In this document: positions 1-6,762 of the stretch, in pieces | How the letters are laid out: every line of letters starts with the position of its first letter | Position numbering within the stretch: the stretch's first letter is position 1 | The notes under the pieces: model-generated | Database searches by the model: none | Told to the model about the DNA's origin: nothing | The model's input: only the letters and a program-made list of their open reading frames with translations | Assembly (NCBI GenBank): GCA_002453155.1 | Contig: DKGG01000005.1 | Span: 33,078 to 43,975, forward strand | Length of the DNA stretch: 10,898 nt | Direction: 5' to 3' | Source of the DNA: Bdellovibrionaceae bacterium UBA6776 | Lineage (GTDB): Bacteria > Bdellovibrionota > Bdellovibrionia > Bdellovibrionales > UBA1609 | Made by a program: the position numbers and the translations under genes

Positions 1-66
1 TGGATGGACGGGTCTGGAATTATGGAATTTCGATCTTGGAAATGGAGTTCGATAAGGAAAATCAGC

Positions 67-1281
67 TCAATACAGCAAGAACGGCTGGATCTGGGTTTTC
101 CACGACTCCTCGTCTTTTCTTAATCGCTCATCCCACTCACCAACCAACGGACGAGCATCTTCCACCCATTGGCGAAGCTCCTCATTGCCCGATAAAATAT
201 CAATGGGCACCAACTTCTCTTCGTACTCATAGGGAGGCTTTCTCCACAAATCAAACTCGGGATGCACCTGATGAATCGCTTTCAAAAAAGCACCATACAA
301 TCGATAGGGCTGAAACGCGTCTGGCTGATAAAAACAGGTGTCGGTAAAAATTTGAAAACCTGCACACAGCTGTCCTTTAAACTTGTGAAAGGTGGGTTCA
401 AAATACTGCGTCTTCAACGCACATCCCTTCAACCACTCACCTGCATGATCACGCACCCACTTTTCAATTTCATTCACTTTCAACCCTGGCGCCCCAAAAA
501 CCTCCAAAGGAATGGTGGTTCCCCGACCCTCTGACAATTGGGTTCCTTCAATCAAAACCGAACCGGCATACTGCCTGGCATTGGTAAGTCGGGGCATGTT
601 GGGCGAAGGGTTCACCCACGCCAACTGAGACTGAGGCCATCCAAAATCCGGCGCCTCCATGGGAAAATAATTTTTCATCTGAACCACTTTGAGTGGCAAC
701 TGAAGACCTTTATGTTCTTTGTACCAAAGGGCCATCTCCCCCAAAGTCAGACCGTGGCGCATGGGCACCTCTGCGGCTCCCACAAAAGATTCAAACTTCA
801 TATCTAATATTTGACCTTCCACGGGCCGGCCCGCAGGGTTGGGACGATCCAAAACCCAAAGTTCCTTGCCCGACAGCGCATTCAAATCTTCCATCAGATA
901 AATCAACGTGGTGAGGTAAGTGTAAATCCGGCAACCCACATCTTGCAGATCAAACAGCACCACATCCACGCCATCCAGCATTTTTGGAGTGGGACGACGA
1001 ACCTCCCCGTACAGACTGTGCACCGGAATCTGATGAACCGGATCCACATAGTCCTCGGACTCGATCATATTGTCTTGCTTCTCGCCGCGCATCCCATGCT
1101 GAGGGCCAAATGCCTTCACAACCTTAAGAGGAGTTCCCTGAATCAATGCATCCAGACTGTGTTGCAATTCTGACGTAACTGACGCGGGATGGGCCACCAG
1201 GGCCAACCGCTTGTCCAAAAGTTGATCTTGAAGCTCCTTCTCTTGGAGCAGGCGTTCAATTCCCAAAATGATTTTCTTCAT
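67..1281 (-). CDS. namZ: DUF1343 / NamZ-type exo-beta-N-acetylmuramidase
   Basis: A 404-residue protein with the hallmarks of the DUF1343 family (NamZ/YbbC, CAZy GH171). Members remove N-acetylmuramic acid from the non-reducing end of peptidoglycan fragments. Family motifs seen in order are GPQHGMRGE (59-67), YGEVRRPTP (91-99), FDLQDVG (110-116), DRPNPAG (145-151), RHG (175-177), NPSPNMP (224-230) and EGTQLSEGRG (245-254). The length is normal for the family and the protein looks intact. The N-terminus is charged and has no signal peptide, so a cytoplasmic role in muropeptide recycling is the simplest inference; some homologues are exported. The ATG at 1281 is preceded in frame by a stop 18 nt upstream. 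It has no Shine-Dalgarno, but a CATGAT hexamer lies 6 nt upstream. It is transcribed divergently from the FNR-type gene. Family assignment is firm; the exact substrate is inferred. Confidence 0.93.
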   Translation of the reverse strand: MKKIILGIERLLQEKELQDQLLDKRLALVAHPASVTSELQHSLDALIQGTPLKVVKAFGPQHGMRGEKQDNMIESEDYVDPVHQIPVHSLYGEVRRPTPKMLDGVDVVLFDLQDVGCRIYTYLTTLIYLMEDLNALSGKELWVLDRPNPAGRPVEGQILDMKFESFVGAAEVPMRHGLTLGEMALWYKEHKGLQLPLKVVQMKNYFPMEAPDFGWPQSQLAWVNPSPNMPRLTNARQYAGSVLIEGTQLSEGRGTTIPLEVFGAPGLKVNEIEKWVRDHAGEWLKGCALKTQYFEPTFHKFKGQLCAGFQIFTDTCFYQPDAFQPYRLYGAFLKAIHQVHPEFDLWRKPPYEYEEKLVPIDILSGNEELRQWVEDARPLVGEWDERLRKDEESWKTQIQPFLLY

Positions 1282-1287
1282 AGGGAA

Positions 1288-1293
1288 ATCATG
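1288..1293 (-). promoter_or_regulatory. Putative -10 hexamer of a leaderless namZ transcript
   Basis: On the minus strand CATGAT (4 of 6 matches to TATAAT, with the key A at position 2 and T at position 6) ends exactly 6 nt before the namZ ATG. Transcription would therefore start at the A of ATG. No purine-rich ribosome site precedes this gene. There is no good -35 hexamer 17 nt upstream (TAGATT). Confidence 0.35.
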
Positions 1294-1296
1294 TCA

Positions 1297-1309
1297 TCTG
1301 AAATTCAGA
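1297..1309. promoter_or_regulatory. 13-bp palindrome, candidate operator
   Basis: TCTGAAATTCAGA is a perfect inverted repeat (6-bp arms, 1-bp centre). It lies just upstream of the putative namZ -10, within the -35 to -10 spacer, in the divergent namZ/fnr intergenic region. The position suits a repressor operator. No known regulator consensus is recognised. Confidence 0.3.
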
Positions 1310-1340
1310 AAATCTAGCACTGCTTCAACATACCGATTTT

Positions 1341-1352
1341 GGAGTGAACTCC
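1341..1352. promoter_or_regulatory. GGAGTgaACTCC palindrome, candidate operator
   Basis: A 12-bp dyad with 5-bp arms and a 2-bp centre. It covers the position expected for the -35 element of the downstream FNR-type gene, about 17 bp before its TAGGGT hexamer. It could be an autoregulatory or other operator. It does not match an FNR box. Confidence 0.25.
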
Positions 1353-1366
1353 TCCCAAAAAACTGC

Positions 1367-1372
1367 TAGGGT
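1367..1372 (+). promoter_or_regulatory. Putative extended -10 (TGCTAGGGT) of the fnr gene
   Basis: TAGGGT fits TANNNT and is preceded by TG-N, giving an extended -10 form. Six nt then separate it from the ATG at 1379, so initiation would fall on the start codon. The same bases (TAGGG at 1367-1371, 7 nt from the ATG) could instead act as a weak Shine-Dalgarno. The sequence alone cannot separate the two readings. Confidence 0.35.
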
Positions 1373-1378
1373 TTAGAA

Positions 1379-2110
1379 ATGGCAAAACCCACAATTTCTT
1401 CAAAATCACAGCCCCACTTGCACTTGGCCACCAATGAACCTGCCAAGCACCGTGAAGAAGACTGCGACACCTGTGAGTCTCGCCAGAACAATCCCCTCTG
1501 CTCCACCCACAATCGGTTGAAGGACATCTCTCAAATGAGAAGTTCCAGCCAATATCGGTCAGGCCAGTCCATCTTCTATCAGGGCAATGAGCCTCTCGGT
1601 CTGTTCACCGTGGAAAAAGGCCTTGTTAAAATTGAATCCACCAGCGAAAACGGCCAATCCCACACTCACCGACTGATGGGACCGGGAAGCGTTTTGGGAT
1701 ACCGCGCCCTATTTTCCAAAGAGCCTTACCGGGCCAGCGCCATCGCCGTCGAAGACTCTAAACTGTGCTTTCTCCCGAAAAGCTTTGTTTTTGACCTCTT
1801 CAAAGAAGAGCCACAAATCGCATTGAATTTGGCAGAACGGCTGGCCAAGGATCTTCGAGAGGCCGAACAAAAGTGGGTCAAACAGGTGGACAATGAAGCC
1901 CCAGACCGGGTGGCCGAAGCCTTGGTCTTTCTGAGTGATCGTTTCAGCAACCAAGACTGGACCCGCAAAGAAATTGCTCAATGGGCAGGCACAACTCCTG
2001 AAACTGTCATGCGCACCTTGTCCCGCTTCGAGAAAGAAGGTCTGATCGAACTGGACAAGCGACGAATCAAAATCCGCGACCGCGCTGGCCTTCTGAATAA
2101 ATTTTCGTAA
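1379..2110 (+). CDS. fnr: FNR-type Crp/Fnr family transcriptional regulator (probable [4Fe-4S] oxygen sensor)
   Basis: A 243-residue Crp/Fnr regulator. An N-terminal cysteine cluster at C29, C32 and C41 is followed by a cyclic-nucleotide-binding-like beta-roll (about 50-150) in which C130 (SKLCFLP) aligns with E. coli FNR C122. These four cysteines are the expected ligands of an oxygen-labile [4Fe-4S] cluster, so the protein should dimerise and bind DNA when oxygen is low. A dimerisation helix (about 145-170) and a winged helix-turn-helix follow, with TRKEIAQWAGTTPETVMRTL at 195-214. Two oddities: the cluster spacing is CX2CX8C rather than CX2CX5C as in E. coli FNR, and the recognition helix reads E208-T-V-M-R212 where FNR has ExxSR and CRP has ExxGR. 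It sits directly upstream of the cbb3 operon, a classical FNR/FixK-type target. Loss of oxygen sensing is possible but unlikely with all four cysteines kept. Confidence 0.9.
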   Translation: MAKPTISSKSQPHLHLATNEPAKHREEDCDTCESRQNNPLCSTHNRLKDISQMRSSSQYRSGQSIFYQGNEPLGLFTVEKGLVKIESTSENGQSHTHRLMGPGSVLGYRALFSKEPYRASAIAVEDSKLCFLPKSFVFDLFKEEPQIALNLAERLAKDLREAEQKWVKQVDNEAPDRVAEALVFLSDRFSNQDWTRKEIAQWAGTTPETVMRTLSRFEKEGLIELDKRRIKIRDRAGLLNKFS

Positions 2111-2114
2111 ATTT

Positions 2115-2146
2115 CTTCAAACATGATCCCGGTCATATTTTTGAAG
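2115..2146. repeat. Imperfect stem-loop between fnr and ccoI
   Basis: Outer arms CTTCAAA (2115-2121) and TTTGAAG (2140-2146) are perfect inverted repeats, and inner arms ATGA (2123-2126) and TCAT (2133-2136) are nested inside them. As RNA this forms an 11-bp stem with a 1x3 internal bulge and loop TCCCGG. It begins 5 nt after the fnr stop codon, so it may be the end of the fnr transcript, although no T-run follows. The inner dyad is also the FNR-like box described separately. Confidence 0.4.
2123..2136. promoter_or_regulatory. FNR/CRP-like box upstream of ccoI
   Basis: The sequence is ATGATCCCGGTCAT. It shares the TGA-N6-TCA core of FNR (TTGATNNNNATCAA) and CRP sites, with 7 of the 10 defined bases of the FNR consensus. 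Its centre, between 2129 and 2130, is 41.5 bp upstream of the A of the ccoI ATG at 2171. That is the class II activator position if the transcript begins at the start codon. The -35 position holds TATTTT, a poor match, as is usual at activator-dependent promoters. The FNR-type gene lies immediately upstream. Confidence 0.55.
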
Positions 2147-2154
2147 GGGCCCCT
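2145..2154. repeat. AGGGGCCCCT perfect palindrome in the ccoI promoter spacer
   Basis: A self-complementary 10-mer lying between the FNR-like box and the putative -10 (2159-2164). It could be an operator in the spacer or simply a chance GC-rich palindrome. No regulator is recognised. Confidence 0.25.
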
Positions 2155-2158
2155 GCCT

Positions 2159-2164
2159 TAGTCT
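2159..2164 (+). promoter_or_regulatory. Putative -10 hexamer of the cbb3 operon promoter
   Basis: TAGTCT fits TANNNT and ends 6 nt before the ATG at 2171. It is also correctly placed relative to the FNR-like box centred at -41.5. There is no Shine-Dalgarno between it and the ATG, which supports a leaderless operon mRNA. Confidence 0.4.
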
Positions 2165-2170
2165 TTGACT

Positions 2171-4471
2171 ATGCCCGAACACATTCAGCCCCTCTTGCTC
2201 TGTCGATATTGCCAGGCCCAAACCTTGCCTGGCGAAGCCTATTGCTGTTCGGCCTGTGAATTTTTAGATGACTTGGAGCATGGAGGCACCTTAAAGCCTG
2301 CGCCTTCAAAGTCCAACAAGTGGGACTATTTGGACCACTCTCCCTTTGTAGATGAAATTCGAAACGTCTCTAGTGAGGGTCACATTCACAAATACCGCAT
2401 CTTCATTCAAGGATTAAACTGCTCATCCTGCACTCACCTGCTGGAGAAACTGCCACGGATTGACGACCGTGTTTTAAGATCCGAGCTGCTTTTTTTGGAG
2501 GGCGAACTTTCTCTCGATGTGGAGCCTGACATTCGCCCCTCTGAAATCGCCCAGCAGATTGAGTATCTGGGTTACACGCCCCGCTTTTTGACCAAAGCAG
2601 AAAGCGGTGGCGAGGTCCAAAATAGCGAACTCAACCAGCTCCTTAAAAAAATCGGTGTGGCCGGGTTTTCGTTTGGAAACATCATGCTTTTGGCCATTGC
2701 CCGCTACGGCGGTTTGGATGGAAGCCTGGGGCACTTGTTTTCCTTTGTGGAAATTTTGCTGTTCTTGCCACTGCTTTTTTATTCGGCAACGCCTTTTTAC
2801 AAAGGCTCTTTCCAAAGCCTGAAACAAAAAACCATCCACTTGGATTTGGTCATTTCCTTTTCATTGATTTCCAGTTTTGCCTTTTCGGTTCTGAGCTTTT
2901 TTATTTGGAAATCCGAAATGTACTTGGATTCCTTGGCGGCCTTTACCTTTTTGATCTTGATTGGCCGTTGGATGATCAAAAAGGCAGAAAAAGGCGCAAA
3001 GGACAATCTGTCTGAAGGACTTTTTTCTCCCAACCAGCCCGTTCGAGTGGATGAAGACGGCCGCACTTTGGTCATCCCCCTCAGAGACCTTCACGAAAGC
3101 CAAGTTTTGCAGATCCAACCTGGAGAAATCATTCCCGCGGACGGTCTGCTCGTCTCTGCAAGAGCTTTGGTGGACACCTCTTTTGTAAACGGAGAAGGTG
3201 CCCCTCGATACTATGAAAAGAATCAAAAGATTCAGTGCGGAATGAAAGCCTTGGGCTCCGCCATCCACATCAAAGTGACTTTGCGCCCAGAAGAGACCAC
3301 TTTGTTTCAAGCTCTTAAGGAATCCGAAAAACTTTCCTTAAGTAAAAGCGAAAACCTCAAGCGTCTCAATCAGGTGGGAAAATCCATTTTGTATGGAGCC
3401 GTATTGCTGGCCATATTGGCTCTTCCCGTCTACGTGTTGGTCTTGAATTTGAGTTTTCAGGAGGCCTGGTCTCGCATTTTAAGTTTGTTGGTGGTGACCT
3501 GTCCTTGTGCCTTGGCCTTTGGCGGACCTTTAAGCTATGCCCTTGCGCTGAAAGAGTCCCGAAAAAAAGGTTTGCTGATTTCTTCAGCCGATGTGTTCGA
3601 CCGTTTGCAAACCATTCAAAATTTGGTGTTCGACAAAACCGGAACCCTTACGTCTGGAAATTTAAAGTTGGTGCGCACAGAGCCTGCGGACATTCCCATT
3701 TGGCACAGAGCCACCATGCTTGGGCTTGAAAGTGAGTCCTATCACCCCGTGGCCTTTGCTCTTCGCGAAGCCTTTGGTTCCCAAGTGAAAAAACCTTTGA
3801 ACTTGATGGATGTGACCGAGGTCACCGGAAAAAAGGTTTTTGGGCTTTTGGATGGCGAGATTTATTCCCTCCAAAAAATGAACAGTGAAAATGAAGAATT
3901 CAATGAAGTGGGTTTCTTCAAAGGCAGTGAGCTCTGCGCCAAATTGTATTTCGAAGATGAAGTGCGCCCCGAAGCCGGCGAAGTGCTTTCTACCTTAAGA
4001 GAAAAATTTAAGATTTATATCAGCTCCGGAGACAAGAATTCTCGAGTGAAAGCTCTTGGGAATGTCTTGCAACTGAATCCCCGGCACCTGATGGGGGATC
4101 AATCGCCCATGGACAAATTGAAGTTCGTGAAATCCCACTCTCACAGTTTGATGCTTGGAGATGGATTTAACGATGCAGCAGCCTTGGGCGCGGCTCAAGT
4201 GGGTGTGGCCATTCAAGGTCCTTTGCAACAGTCTTTGAAGAACGCTGATGTTTGTTTTTTGAATCCCGGTTTGCGGCCGCTTTTTGATCTTTTTGATGTG
4301 GCTCATAAACTCAATCGATCTTTGAAAAGAAACTTTTCCTTCACCATCGCCTACAATGTCATCACAGGTGTTTTGGCACTGATTGGAATTGTCAACCCGC
4401 TGATCGCGGCAATCTTAATGCCTTTAAGTTCCATATTTGTTTTATCCCAAGCAAAGAGAGGTTTTGCATGA
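2171..4471 (+). CDS. ccoI: CcoI/FixI-type copper-translocating P-type ATPase (cbb3 oxidase maturation)
   Basis: A 766-residue P1B-type ATPase counted from the ATG at 2171. An in-frame TTG at 2165 would add two residues but is less likely. From the N-terminus it has a CcoI-typical cysteine cluster (C11, C14, C25, C26, C29), a ferredoxin-like metal-binding domain with GLNCSSC (C84, C87), then about eight membrane helices. The CPC copper-transport motif is at 444-446, the phosphorylated Asp of DKTGT at 488, the HP motif at 525-526 and GDGFND at 663-668. The last helices carry YN and MPLSS, as in copper ATPases. In CcoI/FixI systems this pump supplies copper for the CuB centre of cbb3 oxidase. 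The actuator loop reads NGEG instead of the usual TGES, keeping the catalytic Glu. Its stop overlaps ccoS by ATGA. CopA-type detoxification is less likely given the N-terminal cluster and the neighbours. Confidence 0.96.
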   Translation: MPEHIQPLLLCRYCQAQTLPGEAYCCSACEFLDDLEHGGTLKPAPSKSNKWDYLDHSPFVDEIRNVSSEGHIHKYRIFIQGLNCSSCTHLLEKLPRIDDRVLRSELLFLEGELSLDVEPDIRPSEIAQQIEYLGYTPRFLTKAESGGEVQNSELNQLLKKIGVAGFSFGNIMLLAIARYGGLDGSLGHLFSFVEILLFLPLLFYSATPFYKGSFQSLKQKTIHLDLVISFSLISSFAFSVLSFFIWKSEMYLDSLAAFTFLILIGRWMIKKAEKGAKDNLSEGLFSPNQPVRVDEDGRTLVIPLRDLHESQVLQIQPGEIIPADGLLVSARALVDTSFVNGEGAPRYYEKNQKIQCGMKALGSAIHIKVTLRPEETTLFQALKESEKLSLSKSENLKRLNQVGKSILYGAVLLAILALPVYVLVLNLSFQEAWSRILSLLVVTCPCALAFGGPLSYALALKESRKKGLLISSADVFDRLQTIQNLVFDKTGTLTSGNLKLVRTEPADIPIWHRATMLGLESESYHPVAFALREAFGSQVKKPLNLMDVTEVTGKKVFGLLDGEIYSLQKMNSENEEFNEVGFFKGSELCAKLYFEDEVRPEAGEVLSTLREKFKIYISSGDKNSRVKALGNVLQLNPRHLMGDQSPMDKLKFVKSHSHSLMLGDGFNDAAALGAAQVGVAIQGPLQQSLKNADVCFLNPGLRPLFDLFDVAHKLNRSLKRNFSFTIAYNVITGVLALIGIVNPLIAAILMPLSSIFVLSQAKRGFA

Positions 4472-4626
4472 ACATACTCGTACTGATGCTCCCCATCGCC
4501 ATAACACTTGGCGCGGGATTTTTGATGGCGTTTTTGGCCGCAATGAACAGCGGCCAGTTTGACGATTTGGAAACACCAGCACAACGGATGCTCGATGACG
4601 AAAGAAAAGGAGAAAAACAGTCATGA
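4468..4626 (+). CDS. ccoS: CcoS, cbb3-type oxidase assembly protein
   Basis: A 52-codon gene below usual ORF length limits. The ATG at 4468 overlaps the ccoI stop by ATGA, and its own TGA (4624-4626) overlaps the ccoNO ATG by ATGA, so all three are probably translationally coupled. GAGAGG lies about 6 nt upstream of the ATG. The product begins MNILVLMLPIAITLGAGFLM, a single N-terminal membrane helix, followed by the family signature SGQFDDLETPAQRML and a short charged cytoplasmic tail. CcoS/FixS is needed for insertion of heme and copper into CcoN. The length matches the family's usual 45-70 residues. The signature and position between ccoI and ccoN make this assignment secure. Confidence 0.93.
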   Translation: MNILVLMLPIAITLGAGFLMAFLAAMNSGQFDDLETPAQRMLDDERKGEKQS

Positions 4627-6758
4627 ATCAAACACCAAAAAACATGGAGTCGATCTATTACGATGATAAAATCGTAAAGATGTTTCTGATCGCCATGATG
4701 ACCTTTGCAGGGGTTGCTTTCCTTGCCGGTCTTCTTGCGGCAATCCAACTGGCATTTTGGCCAGCGAATATGAACTTGGAGTGGATCACCTTCGGTCGAT
4801 TGAGACCTCTCCACACCAACGCTGCCATTTTTGCTTTTGCAGGGAATGCGATCTTTGCGGGGATTTATCATTCTACACAAAGACTTCTTAAAACTCGAAT
4901 GGCCAGCGACCTGTTGGGACGCATCCATTTTTGGGGTTGGCAGCTGATTATTTTGGCGGCGGCCATCACTCTTCCTTTGGGCTACAGCCAATCGAAAGAG
5001 TATGCCGAACTGGAATGGCCCATTGATATTGCCATCACATTGATTTGGGTGGTTTTTGCCATCAACTTCTTTTGGACTTTGGCAAAACGCCGTGAAAAGC
5101 ATCTCTATGTGGCTCTTTGGTTTTATATTTCAACCATTGTCACTGTTGCAGTTCTTCACATCGTAAACTCCATCGAAATTCCCGTAGGCATGATGCAGTC
5201 CTATCCCGTTTGGTCAGGGATTCAAGATGCCATGGTTCAATGGTGGTATGGTCACAACGCGGTGGCGTTTTTCTTGACCACTCCTTTTTTAGGATTGATG
5301 TACTACTACATTCCCAAAGCAGCGAACCGACCGGTTTATTCTTATCGTCTTTCGATTGTTCACTTTTGGGCTCTTGTGTTCATTTACATTTGGGCAGGAC
5401 CTCACCATCTTTTAAACACAGCTCTTCCTGACTGGGCACAAACTGTGGGAATGGTTTTCTCGGTGATGCTTTGGGCTCCCAGCTGGGGTGGCATGATCAA
5501 CGGTTTGCTTACCTTGAAAGGTGCATGGCATCTTCTTCGAACCGAGCCTGTGATCAAGTTTCTTGTGACTGCCGTTACCTTCTACGGGATGTCTACATTT
5601 GAAGGCCCCCTTCTTTCGATCAAATCTGTCAGCAGCTTGGGTCACTTTACCGACTGGATCATTGCTCACGTTCACGGTGGAGCTTTGGGATGGAACGGTT
5701 TCTTGGCTTTTGGGATGGCCTACTACTTGGTTCCAAAACTTTGGAGAACTGAGCTTTATTCCAAGTCCTTGGCCACATGGCACTTCTGGATCGGACTACT
5801 TGGAATTCTTGTGTACTACATTTCCATGTGGGCCGCGGGAATCACTCAAGGTTTGATGTGGATGGCCATCGATGAGGCTGGAAAATTGGTTTACCCCGAC
5901 TTCGTTGAAACCGTCACTCGCATTGTTCCTTTGTATTGGGTGCGTGCTCTTGGCGGAACCTTGTTCATCGCCGGTTACTTGATCATGGTGTACAACATCT
6001 TTAAGACCATTCAATTGGCTCCAAAAGATCAAAAGGACACTGAAGCTTTAGTGCCCAAGCGCACCGACGAAATGTTGAAAGACGTTCCTGGAGAAGGCGG
6101 ACACCGCTGGCTTGAAGGGGCAGCCACCTTGTTTGTGGTGCTCTCATTGATTGCCATTTTGGTTGGTTCTGTGATCTCGATCTACCCAACCATCAACCTG
6201 AATCAATATGTTCAGCCCGCAAAAATGCCAACACCTTATACTGCATTGGAATTGGCTGGCCGAGACATTTACATTCGAGAAGGCTGCTATGTTTGCCACT
6301 CTCAAATGATTCGAAAGTTGAAGTTTGATGTGCTTCGCTTTGGTCCGGCGTCCACCATTGAGGAGTCTATGTATGATCGACCTTTCCAATGGGGGTCCAA
6401 ACGGACTGGTCCAGACTTGGCTCGTGTGGGTAAAAAGTATCCCAATCTTTGGCACTACAACCACATGATGAATCCAAGAACAGTTTCTCCTGGCTCTATC
6501 ATGCCGAACTATCCGTGGCTTGAAAGACACGAAACCAATTTCTTGTCTCTCAGAAAGAAATTGTCTGTCTTGAAATCTTTGGGCGTTCCTTACACCGACG
6601 ACCAAGTGGCAAATGCAGATATCTGGGCACAAAAAGATGCTCAAGAGATTGCGGAAGATCTGGCGAAAAACGGTGCTCCTGCAGGTTTGGAGAAAAAGCA
6701 AATCACCGCGTTGATTGCTTACCTTCAGGCTTTGGGACAGAAAGTAAAAAAGGAGTAA
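4623..6758 (+). CDS. ccoNO: Fused cbb3 oxidase subunit I/II (CcoN-CcoO)
   Basis: A 711-residue fusion. Residues 1 to about 465 are CcoN, the 12-helix heme-copper catalytic subunit. Ligands match the Pseudomonas stutzeri numbering with a constant +4 offset: H64 and H351 for low-spin heme b, H349 for heme b3, H211, H261 and H262 for CuB, and Y255 as the cross-linked tyrosine. E327 (STFEGPL) is also kept. A charged linker (about 465-495) leads to CcoO: one membrane anchor (about 497-520), a c-type heme site C555-YV-C558-H559 and a likely axial M627 (IMPNY). The enzyme reduces O2 to water at the inner membrane with high affinity. AAGGAG at 4607-4612 precedes the ATG by 10 nt. No stop or frameshift lies in the linker. 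Fused CcoNO is known in some lineages, for example Bacteroidetes, so this is a true fusion type. Confidence 0.97.
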   Translation: MNQTPKNMESIYYDDKIVKMFLIAMMTFAGVAFLAGLLAAIQLAFWPANMNLEWITFGRLRPLHTNAAIFAFAGNAIFAGIYHSTQRLLKTRMASDLLGRIHFWGWQLIILAAAITLPLGYSQSKEYAELEWPIDIAITLIWVVFAINFFWTLAKRREKHLYVALWFYISTIVTVAVLHIVNSIEIPVGMMQSYPVWSGIQDAMVQWWYGHNAVAFFLTTPFLGLMYYYIPKAANRPVYSYRLSIVHFWALVFIYIWAGPHHLLNTALPDWAQTVGMVFSVMLWAPSWGGMINGLLTLKGAWHLLRTEPVIKFLVTAVTFYGMSTFEGPLLSIKSVSSLGHFTDWIIAHVHGGALGWNGFLAFGMAYYLVPKLWRTELYSKSLATWHFWIGLLGILVYYISMWAAGITQGLMWMAIDEAGKLVYPDFVETVTRIVPLYWVRALGGTLFIAGYLIMVYNIFKTIQLAPKDQKDTEALVPKRTDEMLKDVPGEGGHRWLEGAATLFVVLSLIAILVGSVISIYPTINLNQYVQPAKMPTPYTALELAGRDIYIREGCYVCHSQMIRKLKFDVLRFGPASTIEESMYDRPFQWGSKRTGPDLARVGKKYPNLWHYNHMMNPRTVSPGSIMPNYPWLERHETNFLSLRKKLSVLKSLGVPYTDDQVANADIWAQKDAQEIAEDLAKNGAPAGLEKKQITALIAYLQALGQKVKKE

Positions 6759-6762
6759 TCAA

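Noticed and set aside
1..66. Open frames on the plus strand at the left edge, for example frame 2 ending at a TAA at 53-55 and an ORF from 36 to 347
   Set aside because: The frame-2 piece is only 17 codons and could be the tail of a convergent gene, but nothing supports a family. The 36-347 ORF runs antisense to the clear namZ coding region and lacks a ribosome site.
4472..4622. Separate promoter or FNR box in front of ccoNO
   Set aside because: This stretch is fully coding for ccoS, with ATGA overlaps on both sides, and holds no TGA-N6-TCA site that I can see.
4392..5102. 236-codon minus-strand ORF antisense to ccoS and ccoNO
   Set aside because: It is a shadow of strongly conserved oxidase genes, with no recognisable domain and low-complexity composition.
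6144..6701. 185-codon minus-strand ORF antisense to the CcoO part of ccoNO
   Set aside because: It opposes the heme-binding CcoO domain, whose conservation explains the open frame.
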